A stretch of DNA of 51,881 nt from Rhizobiales bacterium 64-17 (GTDB lineage: Bacteria > Pseudomonadota > Alphaproteobacteria > Rhizobiales > Xanthobacteraceae). The notes under the pieces are model-generated. The model searched no databases. It was not told the DNA's origin and worked only from the letters and a program-made list of their open reading frames with translations. A program made the position numbers and the translations under genes. The first letter of the stretch is position 1, and every line of letters begins with the position of its first letter. Shown piece after piece: positions 51,609-51,881 of this stretch. The stretch covers positions 119,915 to 171,795 of the forward strand of contig MKWA01000001.1 of the NCBI GenBank assembly GCA_001899285.1, in the 5' to 3' direction.

Positions 51609-51881
51609 ATGCGCACGTTCACTGCCCTCGTCGCAGCCCTGGGTCTCCTCGCCGCCACGACGCTCCCGTCCGTTGCCGCGCCGACCAGCAAAGCTGCCAC
51701 CGTCGAATTCGCCGCCGCCAAGAAGAAGGCGAAGAAGCCGGCGATGAAGAAGTCCGAGATCGTCTCCGATCTCTCGGCCGCGAAGAAGAAGGCCAAGAAG
51801 AAGTCGATGAAGAAGTCCGAGCTCGTCTCCGACCTCTCGGCTGCGAAGAAGAAAGCCAAGAAGAAGTCGATGAAGAAGTCC
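51609..51881 (+). CDS. Secreted lysine-rich protein with 21-residue tandem repeats (3' end beyond window)
   Basis: The gene runs off the right edge; 91 codons are visible. A signal peptide (MRTFTALVAALGLLAATTLP, then SVAA) precedes a repeat region. Unit 1 is at 51714-51776, unit 2 at 51777-51839 and a partial unit 3 at 51840-51881, each 63 bp. The unit reads AAKKKAKKKSM followed by KKSELVSDLS; unit 1 differs slightly (KKPAM, SEIV). About half the residues are Lys. AAAGGA lies 7 bp before the ATG at 51609; an in-frame ATG at 51534 would hide the signal peptide and is less likely. A polycationic repeat could bind DNA, RNA or acidic cell-surface polymers. I do not recognise the family. Confidence 0.8.
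   Translation, partial: MRTFTALVAALGLLAATTLPSVAAPTSKAATVEFAAAKKKAKKPAMKKSEIVSDLSAAKKKAKKKSMKKSELVSDLSAAKKKAKKKSMKKS

Noticed and set aside
51461-51859. 132-codon minus-strand frame rich in FFFAAERSE repeats.
   Set aside because: It is the antisense of the lysine-repeat gene, which has a signal peptide and a ribosome site on the plus strand.
1-51881. CRISPR arrays, integrases, complete insertion sequences, rRNA genes.
   Set aside because: No regularly spaced repeats with unique spacers, no recombinase or transposase motifs and no rRNA segments were seen when reading both strands.

Overview
The window looks like a piece of an alphaproteobacterial chromosome. The order Hyphomicrobiales, in the Bradyrhizobium/Xanthobacter neighbourhood, is the best guess. 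This rests on the high GC, a Liv-type ABC system, an expansion of Bug-type receptors, an xseB-dxs neighbourhood, a RibB with a worn-out GTP cyclohydrolase II domain, and a DUF1194 protein. No sequence search was run, so this is inference from protein families.

From 1 to about 37.2 kb the content is accessory and metabolic. (a) 1-1782: the end of a branched-chain-amino-acid-type ABC transporter (livM', livG, livF). (b) 1771-6395: a molybdopterin oxidoreductase and a GMC flavoprotein with overlapping ends, divergent from a GntR/FCD regulator, with a repeat-rich operator between them. (c) 6424-13506: a complete sulfate uptake and activation locus. The transporter genes sbp-cysT-cysW-cysA run left; cysD and a fused cysN-cysH gene run right. 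The shared 371-bp control region holds two short candidate leader ORFs, one reading MLCLCCS. (d) 13526-20013: an operon of ADP-forming acyl-CoA synthetase, Cys-less thiolase, DUF35 protein and two Bug receptors, divergent from an XRE-cupin regulator with repeated GTTTCC-N5-GGAAAC sites. (e) 20143-25455: a five-gene ring-cleavage-type operon (fumarylacetoacetase-like, YCII, hydroxyisobutyrate-dehydrogenase-like, extradiol dioxygenase, Liv-type receptor) divergent from a TetR regulator. (f) 25504-37190: an eight-gene acyl-CoA operon, two crotonase-family enzymes and a LysR regulator. Together b and d-f look like loci for uptake and CoA-dependent breakdown of aromatic or branched organic acids.

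At 37.2-37.9 kb there is a broken thiolase remnant, a scrap of another coding frame and tRNA-Gln(UUG). To the right (38.1-51.9 kb) the sequence becomes visibly more GC-rich and mostly housekeeping: an acyl-CoA dehydrogenase, an SDR, a histone-deacetylase-like amidohydrolase, xseB, a membrane alpha/beta-hydrolase-like protein, dxs, a MATE pump, an RNA m5U methyltransferase, a DUF1194 protein, ribB and aroC. The window ends inside a gene for a secreted lysine-rich protein made of 21-residue tandem repeats. The tRNA is therefore a plausible boundary between variable and core DNA, although no integrase or second attachment site is visible.

The observations most worth follow-up are the CysN-CysH fusion with its Cys-rich leader ORF, the lysine-repeat protein at the right edge, the hydroxycinnamoyl-CoA hydratase-lyase look-alike with changed substrate residues, the Cys-less thiolase/DUF35 pair, and the decayed DNA beside tRNA-Gln.
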